Source: Zingiber officinale
Taxonomy: Eukaryota; Streptophyta; Magnoliopsida; Zingiberales; Zingiberaceae
Assembly (NCBI RefSeq): GCF_018446385.1
Contig: NC_055987.1
Span: forward strand, 11,245,705 to 11,309,704
Direction: 5' to 3'
Length of the DNA: 64,000 nt
The notes under the pieces were generated by a model. It was not told the DNA's origin and ran no database searches. It saw nothing but the letters and a program-made list of their open reading frames with translations. The position numbers and the translations under genes were made by a program. Of the stretch, positions 11,690 to 23,634 are shown one piece after another; position 1 is the first letter of the stretch; each line of letters starts with the position of its first letter.

Positions 11690-12541
11690 TTGCATTTAAG
11701 AAATATAAATAGAGAGGGCTGATATGTTTCTTGACTCTCATTGCGCAACTATGCACGATTTTTACCCTCGCAATGCTTCGTCAGTTTTTTCGCCTACTGT
11801 AGCAGTGCCCCCATAAAAATTCAAAAAAACCCTAGACTATTTTTCTACATTTCATAGTTATTATAATGTGATAGGACTAGTACATTGTATTTCGTAGCTG
11901 CTATAACATTATAATTTAATCATATTATAGCAGCTACGATTTCGTAGATGCTACAACATGGTTAGACCACAAAAACCATGATAGTTACAAAATCATAGCA
12001 ACTACAACGTGTCTAGACCAAAACATTGTAGGAGCTATAATTTTATAGTTACTATAACATGGTTAAACCATAACGTTGTAACAACTACGAATCGTAGCTG
12101 CTACAACGTTGTAGGACCACAAACAAGAACATTATACTAGCTATGATTTTGTAACTGCTACAACACTGTATCTATTAATTATGACGAGACACTACTACAA
12201 TTAAAAAATAGTGATGGAACACTGTTGCAGTGTATGTGTGTATATATATATAGTGTTGGTGGACGACATTCGACATGACGACAACATAAGCAATCTGATG
12301 TAGCAAAATCTAAATTTTTTAATCTCTCTCGTCTACATGTAAAACTCTATTCTATATCCTTTGATTGCATGCAAGATGATGTTGATTTATAGAAACTAAC
12401 ACCACTTACTGTTGGTTTGTAGAAATTAGCACAAAGGCTACAAACAATCACCAATGTGTGGTGCTGGTGTTGATTTCTACAAACCAGCACCGCCTTGGTG
12501 ATGATTTCGTATTGGTATTGATTTCTACAAACCGACACTAA
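11690..12541. other. Gene-free interval with iterated palindromic motif
   Basis: From about 11860 to 12180 the sequence repeats, in both orientations, a motif around GTAGCTGCTACAAC, spaced irregularly by 20-60 bp. A similar cluster occurs at about 56305-56375. Positions 12240-12252 are a TA run. From 12360 to 12540 several near-repeats of a TTTCTACAAACC motif occur, and these continue after the MITE at 12542. No coding sequence was recognised. Confidence 0.45.
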
Positions 12542-12955
12542 AGGCATCTCTAATGCAAGCTTTGTGAGAGGTTTTATAATAGGGGGGCCGTTAATGTAGC
12601 GTATATACATTTTTTTTGTGAGAGGTTTATAAAATCAAAAATCTTAATAAAAAGCTTGAACTATTATAGAAGTGAGGTTTGAGGTTTATAATTCAAGAAC
12701 GATATTAAAAACTCAAACCTATTTTTCTCTCTTGAAGATGGAATTTGTAATTAACGATAAAGTAATGTTGCATTTTGATCTGTGATTTGTAATATAAAGA
12801 ATTATATGATTTGTAATGTGTGATTCATAAAAAAGTTGTAGGGGTTTTTTTCATTGTAGAGAGAATAGTATATTTTTCATTTTTGATGTAGTATTGATGT
12901 GACATATTGGGAGCTAAAAAAATCTCATTTAGAGGTTTGACCATCGAAGATGTCT
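12542..12955. mobile_element. Tourist/Harbinger-type MITE (414 bp)
   Basis: The ends are an imperfect inverted repeat: AGGCATCTCTAATGC on the left matches the reverse complement of the right end (AGACATCTTCGATGG) at 10 of 15 positions. The 3-bp target duplication is TAA (12539-12541 and 12956-12958). Both hallmarks, and the GCATCT core, match PIF/Harbinger elements, including the larger one at 27155. It has no coding capacity and would depend on a transposase made elsewhere. Confidence 0.6.
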
Positions 12956-12958
12956 TAA

Positions 12959-13241
12959 GGTGATGCTAGTTTCTACAATGCATGCAAGATGTGCAAGATG
13001 GTACTGGTGCTAATTTTTACAAACAAACATCATTTTGCACACAATTAAAGGAGAGAGAAGCAAGTTGTTGCATACATATGAGAAATATCTATATATATAT
13101 ATAAAAGAGATTTTACAACATCAAGTGACTAAATTTGTAATAATTTTCAAAGCAATGCAGCTAATAAACGTGGTAAAAAGTGATCTAGATGTAATATTAA
13201 CGACCTAACCAACAGAGCAGAAATATATTGTTGTTTTTAAA
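12959..13241. other. Gene-free spacer left of the large Tat-like element
   Basis: This continues the TTTCTACAA-motif block interrupted by the MITE at 12542. It ends in TTAAA (13237-13241), the target duplication of the next element. No gene is seen. Confidence 0.5.
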
Positions 13242-14596
13242 TGATGTGGATATGGTTTAGGGGCAGAGATGGGATTAGGGAAAAGAGGAGGGGTAAATTG
13301 GTAAAATCATCATATAGGATTTTAAAAGAGAGGGGGGCACTGTTGAGAAGGGGGCCTTCTTCTTCGTGGAATTTTTCTCCGCCGTCACATTGAAGAGGAG
13401 ATCTCCTCCGTCAGAACCGTCTCCCTCGTCGCCGGCGAGCCACCACCTACTGTTCTAATCTCCCCCTCCTACGGCTGGCAGGCGCTTCCGATAACCATCT
13501 CCTCTCCTCCTTCGACATCGACGCCGCCTTCCCTACTCCCTCTTCACGCCATAGCTGTCGCGCCACTGCCCTACTCGATGATGCCTCCTTCTCCCCTCTC
13601 AGCCCCAACGACAAAGTCGTAGCGTCCTTTCTTCTCTACGACGACACTGCCAGATAGCATCGCCGCCGCCCCAGGAGGCCTTCAGTGTCACTTGTAGCGG
13701 CCTTTGCTTGAGCCCGCCAGCACGCCGACAGCCCACTGTCCTCCTCTTCCTCTCTTTTCGCTGCCGCCGTAGCTGTCGGAGCCGCTGCTGGCACTACAGT
13801 CCATCGCCACAGTCGCTCTCCCCTCTTTTTCGCACACCTCCTCCATTCTTTCTCAGTCGCCGCCACCCTTATCGTCGGTTAGGCACGCCATCGACCATCC
13901 CTTCATTTTCTGACGCTATCGCTCGCTCCATAGCCCACGACGAGTAGTTCTTAGTCGTCGGCGCCGCTGTCGGCACCTCAGATTCGTCAATTCGGTTCTT
14001 CGGCACTCGATCCACAATGTCGTATGCCTTCGATGTCGATCTGATCCCCGAGCCCTTGCTGTCATTATGTTCTGACCGGACTTGTGTGATATTTATATGT
14101 TCCGGCCTTCGTGCCGCCATTGTATCTCGACCTGAGTGTCGATCTCATATCCCGCCCTACGTGTCGCTACTATCTCTTGACCTGCAACTCGTCTTCCAAC
14201 TTCGTGCCACGTCCTGCTCCGCTTCGTCAAATCCAGACCTTCATCCGGCTCAAAGTCATCTATTCTCTCATCTGGATCACAACAACTCGAGCAGCGCCCC
14301 ATCCAAGGGTGCCCCCCTGGGCCAAGGTACGTTACCGTACTCACTCTCCATTCATTTGATTATTCTAGTATTAATCTGTTACTTATATATTCGTTGGATT
14401 TGCCTCGAGCCTCGGGGTACTAGGGATCGGGGTAACCGGTCGTTGACTGCAGGTAGCGTTGACCAGAAGACTTCTGACGACTTGGTCAATATAGAAGTCA
14501 TCTCAACATACCCCCCTCTCTGGGACGTCACTATTCGGTCAACATTTCATCCACCTCATCTGACAGTCCATATGACTCAAATTCCGGACAGGATCA
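13242..14596 (+). mobile_element. 5' LTR of the Tat-like element
   Basis: This 1355-bp LTR runs from TGATGTGG to GGACAGGATCA. It is C-rich (many CTCCTC and GCCGCC runs), which opens long chance frames on both strands, for example 14017-14643. It aligns with 21189-21808, 23621-23634 and 24351-25098, and so provides the empty-site reference for the insertions in the 3' copy. Confidence 0.8.
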
Positions 14597-14901
14597 ATTT
14601 GGCGCCGTCTATGGGAATCTTCTCCACCTGTTCTGGAATGTGAAGATGGACGACGTCGGGAGGTTCTCTACCATTAGCACAGTTTCGGAGGATCCTGACG
14701 AACATATTATCTTCTACCCTTACTCCACGGGTATTCGAGAGTCGAGGAATTGAGTTGAAGCTTCAGCTGGCCGACAGGTTAGTTTTTTCATTATAGTTTT
14801 CCCTGACTCCATGGGTATTCGAGAGTCAAGGGACCGAGACCGACCCTCAACTGGTTGGGACAACTCCTCTATCATGTACGCTACGGGCTCTGCCCCCTTT
14901 T

Positions 14902-15970
14902 TGTTGGGACCTTGACGTCCGTTAGAGGGGGGTGAATAGCGTCTTACCCAAATCGATCGCTTCCTACGTATTTGTTAATGCACAGCGGAAAACAAAGGAT
15001 ATAACCACGAATACAAATATGAAAGCTAAATACAAAGGAAGAGATGAAAACCGCTAACACATTCGTTTACGTGGTTCAGAGATAACTTGCTCCTACTCCA
15101 CAGCGTGTCCGTAAGGTAGACGATCCCTCAATCCGTCGGTGGATTAGTCCCCGGAAAACCTCCGGCTAGCTCAAGGTCCTTGTCGGTGGAGAAACCTCGC
15201 CACAAACACTTGAATACAAGCACACCGATCACACGAAGGCTTGGGAGACTCTAATAGGCTTTAACCAAGTCTATTTCGTCAACCATGCCCAAGCACCTCG
15301 AGCTCTATTAAATAGAGCTCAAGAGGAAAACACTAATCTGTTTTCCCACTACCAGTCGACTGGTGTATGCACCAGTCGACTGGTCCTTTAAGTGAAGCCG
15401 ACCGTTACCCAACGTTCGCCTACCAGTCGACTGCTATAGTGTACCAGTCAACTACTACAGTAACCAGTTGACTGCTACAGTGTCACAACAATACTACTGC
15501 AGTGTCGCTACAGTACTGCTACAGTGTTGCTATAGTACTACTACAGTATCGTTACAATAAATCCTAAAACACATAGAATTTTTCTCTGAGTACAATCACT
15601 AAGCACTCGTCCTCGCCCGACCAACCTAGACCTAGCCTTCTAGCCTCCTCCATCAGCCTCGCGTCCCTCGGATGTCTCCCCATCCTTCACGTCTTACCTT
15701 CTGGAGCTTCCTTCGGCCTTGCCCATATTATCGGGTCTTCCTTTGCCAAGAGGCTCCTCACCTCCGGGACTTCATCCATTGCCAAGTCACACTTTGACTT
15801 ACATTGCCAAGACTCATTCTTGGACTTTCCTCCTTTGCCAAGATCACACTTGGACTTTCCTTGTTGTACCTGTATCCTGCACATTCACAATGCATATCAA
15901 ATACAATAATAAACCTAACTTAAACCTTTGCGCAAACATCAAAACCTAGGGCACCTAGATTGCTCCAACA
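14902..15970 (-). mobile_element. Solo LTR, copia-type (1069 bp), TSD CTTTT
   Basis: The element runs TGTTGGGACC to TGCTCCAACA. The duplication CTTTT is present at 14897-14901 and 15971-15975. It has no internal region, so it is a solo LTR. The left end carries the GGGGGGTGAATAGCG block that marks the 3' end of the family, so the LTR lies on the minus strand. A cluster of CAGTCGACTG palindromes occupies 15355-15480. Next to it, a TATA-like palindrome sits at 15299-15319. Confidence 0.85.
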
Positions 15971-16878
15971 CTTTTTACGGTTATAGGTTCTGCTATACCT
16001 CCCTGATAAGTGTAAGATCCTAGTTCCTTGATCAAAGACTAGGGCCTTCGATCTTTGATTGGACACTAGGGGGTCAGCTCTCCGATCATACATTAGGGGC
16101 CCAGCTCCTCGATCAGACACTAGGGACACAACTTCTCGATCAGTGACTCACGTATAGCTTCCCGATTAGGATCTAGGAGCTTCGTTATTATAAGCTAGGG
16201 GTCTTACTCTCTGATCAGGGACGGGGGGCCTTGCTCCCCGGTCAGGTGTATTATAGGCTTTGCACCCTTCACCACGGGGCTCTGTATCCTCTTACTGTTA
16301 TAGGCGTTGCACTCTATTACTACTATATGTTTTGCATCCTCCACCTGTTTTGCATCCTTTTACGTCTACAGGCCCTGCTCCCTTTACCCACAGTACTCTG
16401 CTTCTTTCTACTGATACGGACTTTGCTCCCTTATATTGTCATGGGCTTCGCTCCCTTTGATGGTCAAGGTTTAGATTATTATCTTCTCTCCTCATTCCAC
16501 GAGTATTCGGGAGTTAAGGGACCAAGACAATCCTCGGCCGGTCAACACCACTTTTGCGATCAAGTATGATAAAGGCTTTGCTCCCTCATATTGCCATAAG
16601 TTCCGCTTCTATGGATTTCAGGGTTTGACCTCCCAGTTCCAGGTCGAGCGGTCTTCATTGGTCTCGGACCAGCCTATCGGATCCCTTATCTCCCCCCTTC
16701 GGGGGTCGAGCGGTCTTCACTGGTCTTCGACCAACTTATCGGAACTCTTATCTCTCTCGTTCGGGGTCGAGCTATCGCCACCGACTCGGACTGGAGTATC
16801 ACCACTGGTCTCGGACTAGAGTATTGCCACCGATCTCGGACTGGAGTATCGCCAACGACCTCCCAGTCGGGATTCCAG

Positions 16879-17303
16879 ACTCTTACCCCAGTGCGAGTTA
16901 TAAGTGAACATGCTCTCATGCCTCCAAACTCTCGCCCCAGTGCGAGTTATAAGTGAGCATGCTCTCACGCCTCCAGACTCTCGCCCTAGCGCGAGTTATA
17001 CGTGAGCATGCTCTCACGTCTCCAAACTCTTGCCCCAGTGCGAGCTATAAGTGAATATGCTCTCATGCCTCCAGACTCTCGCCCTAATGTGAGTTATAAG
17101 TGAGCATACTCTCATGCTTCCAGACTCTCGCCCCAGCGTGAGTTATAAGTGCACGCCTCCATACTCTCGCCCCAGCGCGAGTTATAAGTGAGTATGCTCT
17201 CACGCCTCAAGACTCTCGCCCTAGTGTGAGTTATAAGTGAGCACGCTCTCACGCCTTTAGACTCTCGCCCTAGTACGAGTTATAATTGAGCATGCTCTCA
17301 CGA
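16879..17303. repeat. 49-bp tandem array, about 9 units
   Basis: Units begin at ACTCTCGCCC-type starts at 16879, 16928, 16977, 17026, 17075, 17124, 17163, 17212 and 17261. The period is exactly 49 bp except for one unit shortened to 39. Each full unit carries a short palindrome around GTGAGCATGCTCTCAC. The array lies in the internal region of the Tat-like element. Confidence 0.88.
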
Positions 17304-17389
17304 CTAATGGCCTCCCGGTCAAGCTCTCACGCTCAACTACTAGTCGGTCGGGTTACTCCCTAGTCAGGGATTCACTGCTCACTCACCGC

Positions 17390-17750
17390 TCTGCCCGACA
17401 CTCACCATACTCGCCTCACTTGCCGCTTTGTCCGACTCTCACCATTCGCGTCTCAATCACCGCTTTGCCCAACACTCACCATTCGTGTCTCAATCACTGC
17501 TATGCCCGACACTCACCGCTCTTGCCTCACTTGCCTCTTTGCCCGGACCTCGTCCCTCACATTTCACTTATCGCTTTGCCCCGCATTTGCTGCTCGATCG
17601 ATACCCGCTTTCCTCCTTGCTTGGCATTCGCATAATCGCCGATTGTTCTGCTCCCGTTCACGCTCCATCCACAGGCTCTACTCCCGTTCAGGCTCCATCC
17701 ACAGGCTCTACTCGCGTTCGCGCTCGATCCACGGGCTCTGCTCCCATTCT
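17390..17750. repeat. Short tandem arrays (about 36-39 bp, then 30 bp)
   Basis: From 17390 to 17570 units of 36-39 bp recur around CCGACACTCACC. From about 17645 to 17740 there are about three to four 30-bp units around CTCCATCCACAGGCTCT. They open long chance frames (17428-18258) that I do not accept as genes. Confidence 0.7.
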
Positions 17751-17849
17751 CATTTCCCGTGTCTATCCAGCGCACAGGCTTCACACCCACTTGGCATTCT
17801 TTCGATCACCCGGTTGGCCTTCTCTTAATCGACCTATCAGTATCGCTTG

Positions 17850-18241
17850 GCTATTTGCTCGGTTGCTAGCTTTGTGCCGGTCAGCAATTTTCTCGGTCGC
17901 GCTCATGGCTTTGCTCGTCCATCATTCTCTCTATTGCTCAATCATGATTTACTGTCGCTCGATCAACATTTTTCTCGGTCGCAGTCATGACTCTGCTCAT
18001 CCATTATTCTCTCGATTACCTGGTCACGATTTCCTATCGCTCAGTCAACATTTTTCTAGGTCGCGGTCACGACTCTGCTTGTCCATCATTCTCTCAATTA
18101 CCTGGTCGCGATTTACTATCGCTCGATCAACATTTTTCTCAGTAGCACTCACGACTTTACTCGTTCATCATTCTCTGTATTATTCAATCACGATTTACTG
18201 TCGCTCGGTCGACATTTTTCTCGGTCGCGATCATGGCTTTG
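17850..18241. repeat. 82-bp tandem array, left part
   Basis: The anchor TCTCGGTCGC recurs at 17891, 17973, 18055, 18137 and 18219, exactly 82 bp apart. The array is interrupted by a solo LTR at 18242 and resumes after it in register. Confidence 0.9.
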
Positions 18242-20066
18242 TGTTGGTGCAACCTTAGGTCAAGGTTGACCTGGTTGACCCGACTCGAGTTGACGTGACT
18301 CGAGTTGTATTTTGATGTTTGACTTGGGAAGATTGTCGGTGCAACCTTAGGTCAAGGTTGACCTAGTTGTGTTGCATGTTGATGTTTGACAATCGTGAGA
18401 GAGTTCTATTCTTGATGTGGGACAAGAATAGATGTTTGGGAGATTATTGGTGCAACCGTAGGTCAAGGTTGACCTGGTTGACCTGATTCGGGAAAAGTCC
18501 AAGTATGAAGACTTGGCACGGAAAAGTCCAAGTAGGGAGCTTGGCACTGGAAAAGTCCAAGCAGGGAGCTTGGCACTAGAAAAGTCCAAGTATGGAGACT
18601 TGGCACTGGAAAAGTCCAAGCAGGGAGCTTGGCACGTGAAAAGTCCAAGTATGGAGACTTGGCACGGGAAAAGTCCAAGGAGTTTGCAGGGAAAAGTCAC
18701 AGTGAGTGAAGCCAGGCATTGGAAATAGTGAGTGAAGCGCGGTGAAAATCCTAGTGAGTGAAGCTAGGTGAATGGGAAAGTCCTAAGTGGGATGTTAGGC
18801 GGTGTGGAAAGTCCAGTGAGTGAAGCTGAGTGGTGGGAAAGTCCCGTGAGTGAAGCCAGGCGGTGAGAAAGTCCTAACTGGGATGTTGGGCGGTGTGGAA
18901 ATCCTGGTGAGTGAAGCCGGTGAAAGTCCCAGTGAGTGAAGCGAGGCAAGGAAAATCCAGATGGATCGGGGATGATCGGACTTACGGTGTTGGAAAGTCC
19001 AAGTAGGTCAAAGGTTGACCGGATTGGTGGGGAGTTCTAGCAGTCAAGGGAGTGACCGGATGCTAGGGATGAAGTACCAATAGGTCAAGGTTGACCGGAT
19101 ATTGGTTTGAAAGTCTTGGGACTTGGTTTGGGCAAAACCAAGCTCGGATCGGTCACGGACCGATCCGGTGTCTGTTTTCTCGATCGGTCGATGACCGATC
19201 GAGATCGGAAGCTCTGTTGATTCTTGTCGATACGGTGGCCGTCGCCAGCAACGGCGAAAGGCGGTGATCGGTCCAGGCCGATCAGGCCATCTGATCGATG
19301 CGGGACCGATCGAGAGCGATGTCGCGGAAGGCCGGAGTTAGGATCGGTGCGTGGACCGATCCGGTATCATCTGATCGGTCCACGGGCCGTCGAATGCCTG
19401 ATAGGCTACGTGCAGCGGTCGATGCGGGGACCGATCGGCCGATCTGATCGGTCCGTAGACCGATCGAGTTCTAACCGTTGCGACGCAGCAGCTAGTTTCA
19501 TTGTTTCTCCTTGGCGGTATAAAGGTGAGGGCTTCTACGGTGGAACCTTCCTTTCTTCTTGAGCTTCGCTCTTCGACTACTGAGTTGCTGGTGTGCTCTT
19601 GAGCTCTCATTGCTGCTGAAGCTCTGCGTGAGTTTCCTGCTGGTGTTCTAGCTGCTGGATCTGAGAAGCTGCTGCTTCATCAAGGTTCCAGTCGACAACA
19701 AGAGGCAAGCAAGTGTTTTACAATTTCTATTGTTCTTGTTTGTTGTCTCTATTGTTGTACTCCTTTGTTTGCTGTTGCAAAAGATTGTGGTGAGGTTTCT
19801 CCACCCACAAGGAGTATATTATTAGCCGGTTCTCCGGGGACTCATCCACCGACGGATTGAGAGGCTTCGTCCACCTTACGGACACGCCGAGGAGTAGGAG
19901 TATCATCTCCGAACCTCGTTACATCGACGCGTTGAGGTTTGATCTTCTTGTTTTCGTTTCCTTGTTTGTTTTTCCGCTGCGCTAACGAATTGTAGGAAGA
20001 AACGCGATCGATTTGGGGCGGCTATTCACACCCCCCCTCTCTAGCCGAGTACGAAGGATCCTAACA
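18242..20066 (+). mobile_element. Solo LTR, copia-type (1825 bp), TSD CTTTG
   Basis: The element runs TGTTGGTGCAACC to GGATCCTAACA with the duplication CTTTG at 18237-18241 and 20067-20071. Inside it are about three degenerate copies of a GGTCAAGGTTGACC block (18255-18480) and a 29-30 bp array around GGAAAAGTCCAAG (about 18485-18700). Next come a cluster of GATCGGTC/GACCGATC hairpins (about 19145-19470) and a TATA-like box at about 19517. No internal coding region follows. Frames in the 30-bp array are repeat-derived. Confidence 0.88.
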
Positions 20067-20071
20067 CTTTG

Positions 20072-20545
20072 CTCATCCATCATTCTCTCTATTGCTCAGT
20101 TGTGATTTACTGTCGCTCAGTCAACATTTTTCTCGGTCGCGGTCACGACTCTGCTCATCCATTATTCTCTTGATTACTTGGTCACGATTTACTGTCGCTC
20201 GGTCAGCATTTTTCTCGGTCGCGGTCACGACTCTGCTTATCCATTATTCTCTTGATTACTCGGTCGTAATTTACTGTCGCTTGGTCATCATTTTTCTCAG
20301 TCGCGCTCATGATTTTTCTCGTCCATCATTCTCTCTATTGCTCTGTCGTGATTTACTGTCGCTCAGTCGGCATTTTTTTCGGTCGCGGTCACGACTTTGC
20401 TCATCCATTATTCTCTCGATTACCTGGTTGTGATTTACTGTTGCTCGGTCAACATTTTTCTTGGTCACACTCACGGCTCCGCACGACCATCATTCTCCCT
20501 ATTGCCCCGATCAGTATTTTTGGGTCACTTGGTTGCATTCTCTGA
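20072..20545. repeat. 82-bp tandem array, right part
   Basis: The same anchor recurs at 20131, 20213, 20295, 20377 and 20459. The distance from 18219 to 20131, minus the LTR and one copy of its duplication, is exactly 82 bp, so the array was continuous before insertion. More diverged units of the same kind run on to about 21000. Confidence 0.9.
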
Positions 20546-21188
20546 TCATCTGGTCGATATTGTTTCGGTCATCCGATTGCGATTGCTATCGCTTGGTCAA
20601 CATTTTCTCGGTCGCGCGATCGACATCGCTCGTTCGTTCTCATTTCGCCTGATCGACATTATCTTTGTTTCCTGGTCGGTATTTTCTCGGTTGTGCGCTC
20701 GACATCGCTAGCCTGTTCTTATTCCACCCGATCGGCATTCTCTCTATTGCTCGGTCGACATTTTTTTATCGCCCAATCACGATTACTGTTGTTCGGTCTG
20801 CATTTTCTCGGTCGTGTGAGCGGTTTCGTTCCTCGTTCTCATTCCACCCGCGCGACATTGTCATGACTGCTAGCATCTTTGTAGCCACCCGATCAGTATC
20901 ACTCGTCTGTTCACTTGACTCAGCATCGCTTGATCATTTGCTCGATATTGCTCGATCTCTTGCTCGGTATGCAACTGATCGTCTGCTTGGCGTACTCGGT
21001 ACTATTTTTGTCGCTCGATTGGCACTTGTCTTTCACATCGTTCTGCCAGGCGATCGTCGTTCATCGTTATTCGCTCGAAGCTATACGACAGACCCAATGA
21101 TCTGATAGGAACAATTCCACATTACGTTAGGCTTGGTCTAGTCAGTCGGACTTGCGCCTCTTTCGACTAGATTTGAAGGAAAGGCTTG
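20546..21188. other. Diverged array remains up to the 3' LTR
   Basis: This holds loose variants of the 82-bp motif (CATTTTCTCGGTCG and similar) with growing divergence. It ends in a short purine-rich stretch (about 21172-21184, GATTTGAAGGAAAGG) that may be the polypurine tract before the 3' LTR at 21189. No gene is seen. Confidence 0.5.
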
Positions 21189-21808
21189 TGATGTGGATAT
21201 GGTTTAGGGGCAGAGAAGGAATTAGGGAAAATGGGAGGGGTAATTTGGTAAAATCGTTGTGTAGGGTTTTAAGATAGAGTGGACACTGTTGAGAAGGGGG
21301 CCTTCTTCTTCGTGGATTTTTTCTTCGCTGCCACAGTGAAGAGGAGATCTCCTCCGTCGGCACCATCTCCCTCGTCACCGGCGAGCCACAACCCTTCTCT
21401 TCTACTCTCCCCCTCATACGACCGGCAGGCGCTTCCGATCACCATCTCCTCTCCTCCACCGACACTGATGTTGCCTTCCCTTCTCCCTCTTCACGCCACA
21501 GCCGTCGCGCCACTGCCCTCCTCGCCGGCACCTCCTTCTCCCCTCTCAGCCCCAACGCTGGAGTCGTCACCTCTTTTCTTCTCCACGACGACACTGCCGG
21601 AGAGCATCACCGCCGCCCCAGGAGGCCTTCGGTGTCACTTGTAGCAGCCTTTGCCTGAGCCCGCCAGCATGCCGACAGCCCACTGCCCTCCTCTTCCTCT
21701 CTTTCCACTGCCGTCGTAGCTGTCGAAGCCGTTGCTGGCACTACAGTCCATCGCCACAGCAACTTTTCCCTCTTTTTCGCATGCCTTCTCCATTCTTTCT
21801 CAGTCGCC

Positions 21809-23614
21809 TGTTGGAACCCAAAGGTTGTTTTGATGTGATCAAACAAGTTAAGTTAGATCCTGTGATGTTTTAACCTTGTGTCTAAGTGTGCAGGAGCTTT
21901 GGAGCACATAAAGTCGAGCAAAAGATGCAACTAGCGAGAAGGACGACACAAGAGAGAGCCAACGGGCTCGGTGTGTCCGAGGGATAAGGTGCTGCGGAAG
22001 AGTACACCGGTAGATGAGAAGGGAGCGTGCGGTGTTTCTGAGGGACGAGAAGCCGGAGCGGAAGATTACTCGAGGAACAAGAGACGTAGCCAGTGAGAAG
22101 GTCGGCACGAGAGAGAGCCGACGGGCTCAGTGCATCCGAAGGACGAAGAGTTGCAGATGAGTACACTAGCGGACGAGAAGGAAGCATGCAACGATTCTGA
22201 GGGACGAGAAGTCGAAGCGGAAGTCTGCTCGAGAAGGCCGAAAGTTGGGTTCGGGTGAGCCCAATTCCGGATGGCGGAGATCATCCAAGCAAGCGGAGCC
22301 GGAGAGGAAGACCCGGACTGAAGTGAGCTGAACCGGAGTAGAGGGCCCAGACCGAAAAAGTCAACGAGGTTGACTTTAAAGGTTCGGGCACCTGGAACCC
22401 TTCCGGGCGCCCGAAATCGAGTTTCTATCCACTCGACGTGGATGTTGACCGTTGCATCGAGGATAAAATTTTATCCCGCTCCAGGCACCTGGAACCTTCG
22501 AGGCGCCTCGACCAAGGCTATAAATATAACCTTTGTCCAGAAGCTAGATATCAATAAGCAAAATTGTAATACAACACTTATGCGCTCTTCATTGTTAGTT
22601 TAGCTTCTCATTTTGTACTTTCATTATTGTAAGAGGCGCTCTTCATTGTTAGTTTAGCTTCTCATTTTGTACTTTCACTGTTGTAAGAGACTTCTCCGTC
22701 TAAAGGAGATACTTAGTGCGCTTACTTTCTTGGATTAGGTTAAAGGAGATACTTAGTGCGCTTACTTTCTTGGATTAACAATCTCCCCGGTTGTAACTGT
22801 AGGATCGAAAAGAATTTAGATATCTCCACAATGGTATGATATTATCCACTTTGGGCCTAAGCCCTCATAGTTTTACTCTTGGATTCTACCCAAAAGACCT
22901 CATGTTAATGGAGATATCTTTTCTTTTATAAACCTATGATATTTCCCATGTGTTTTCAATGTGGGACTATGTTTGCAACCTTGCAACCCCAACAATCCCC
23001 CCTCAAACAAAGGACCACAGACTTCCCACGTCCGATCCTCGACCCACCAGGTCTTCCTGCCCCTCGGTCCACCCGACCTACTAGGACTTTCTTACCTAGC
23101 CACAACTAGGACTTCCTGACTGGTGTCTGGTCCTCTTGATTCGAACATAGGAGCTCACACTTTCTTTGTTCGAGGTCAATATTGTACCCATATGGCTCAA
23201 TCAGACCATAGCTCTTGTGCACAGTCGGCGGTTAAGTCTTCTGACAGTCCGGGCTCTGATACCAATTGTAGGATCGAAAAGAATTTAGATATCTCCACAA
23301 TGGTATAATATTGTCCACTTAGGGCCTAAGCCCTCATGGTTTTGCTCTTGGGCTCTACCCAAAAGGCCTCATGCCAATGGAGATATCTTTTTTCTTATAA
23401 ACCCATGATCTTTCTCATGTGTTTTCAATATGGGACTATGTTTGCAACCTTGCAACCCCAACAGTAACCAAGTAAAAGCTGTGAGCCTCTTCTTTTAGTT
23501 TATTTCTTTATTTCAATTTATACAAGTGTTCTTTTAAAAATTTGAGAAGGGTATTTATTTTTATATTATGCAGGGCTATTCAACCCCCTTCTAGCTGGCC
23601 CAACGATCCCAACA
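21809..23614 (+). mobile_element. Solo LTR, copia-type (with TRIM inside), TSD GTCGCC
   Basis: The element runs TGTTGGAACCC to GATCCCAACA. GTCGCC is duplicated at 21803-21808 and 23615-23620. GGCGCC-type palindromes (about 22385-22515) lie just upstream of a TATA-like box at about 22519. The family is shared with the LTRs at 57323 and 63012 and with the LTR and gag remains at 47011. A TRIM element (22798-23463) is inserted inside; without it the LTR is about 1.1 kb. Confidence 0.82.
22798..23463 (-). mobile_element. TRIM element (666 bp), two 197-bp LTRs, TSD GTAAC
   Basis: The LTRs are 22798-22994 and 23267-23463, each 197 bp, starting TGTAGGATCG and ending CCCCAACA. They differ at about 16 sites by eye. 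The duplication GTAAC is at 22793-22797 and 23464-23468. GCTCTGATACCA at 23253-23264 is the tRNA-Met primer site read on the minus strand, next to the right LTR. A C-run after 22994 is the purine tract on the minus strand. There is no coding capacity, so it is a terminal-repeat retrotransposon in miniature that looks structurally whole. The LTR divergence of roughly 8 percent suggests an age of a few million years. Confidence 0.9.
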
Positions 23615-23634
23615 GTCGCCACCCTCATCGCCGG

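Larger units (their letters stand above)
10310..11690. repeat. Segmental duplicate, copy 1 (LRR-RLP region, uninterrupted)
   Basis: This block is paralogous, in the same order and orientation, to about 25190-27154 plus 33956-35540. It consists of an A/T-rich part (10310-10745 against 25190-25620), the LRR receptor-like pseudogene, and its upstream region with degenerate units of roughly 50 bp built around CAATTTATAAGCTC. Copy 1 lacks the Harbinger element and the copia LTR present in copy 2, so it preserves the ancestral empty site near 11350-11375. Confidence 0.7.

Noticed and set aside
14017-14643. 208-codon plus-strand frame
   Set aside because: It lies in the C-rich end of the 5' LTR and crosses into the primer-site region; it is not conserved in the 3' LTR.
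16879-17303. Regular spaced repeats resembling a CRISPR array
   Set aside because: The units are adjacent tandem repeats without unique spacers, in plant nuclear DNA.
17428-18258. 276-codon plus-strand frame
   Set aside because: It runs through several tandem arrays of the Tat-like element and reads their units; stop-poor repeats explain it.
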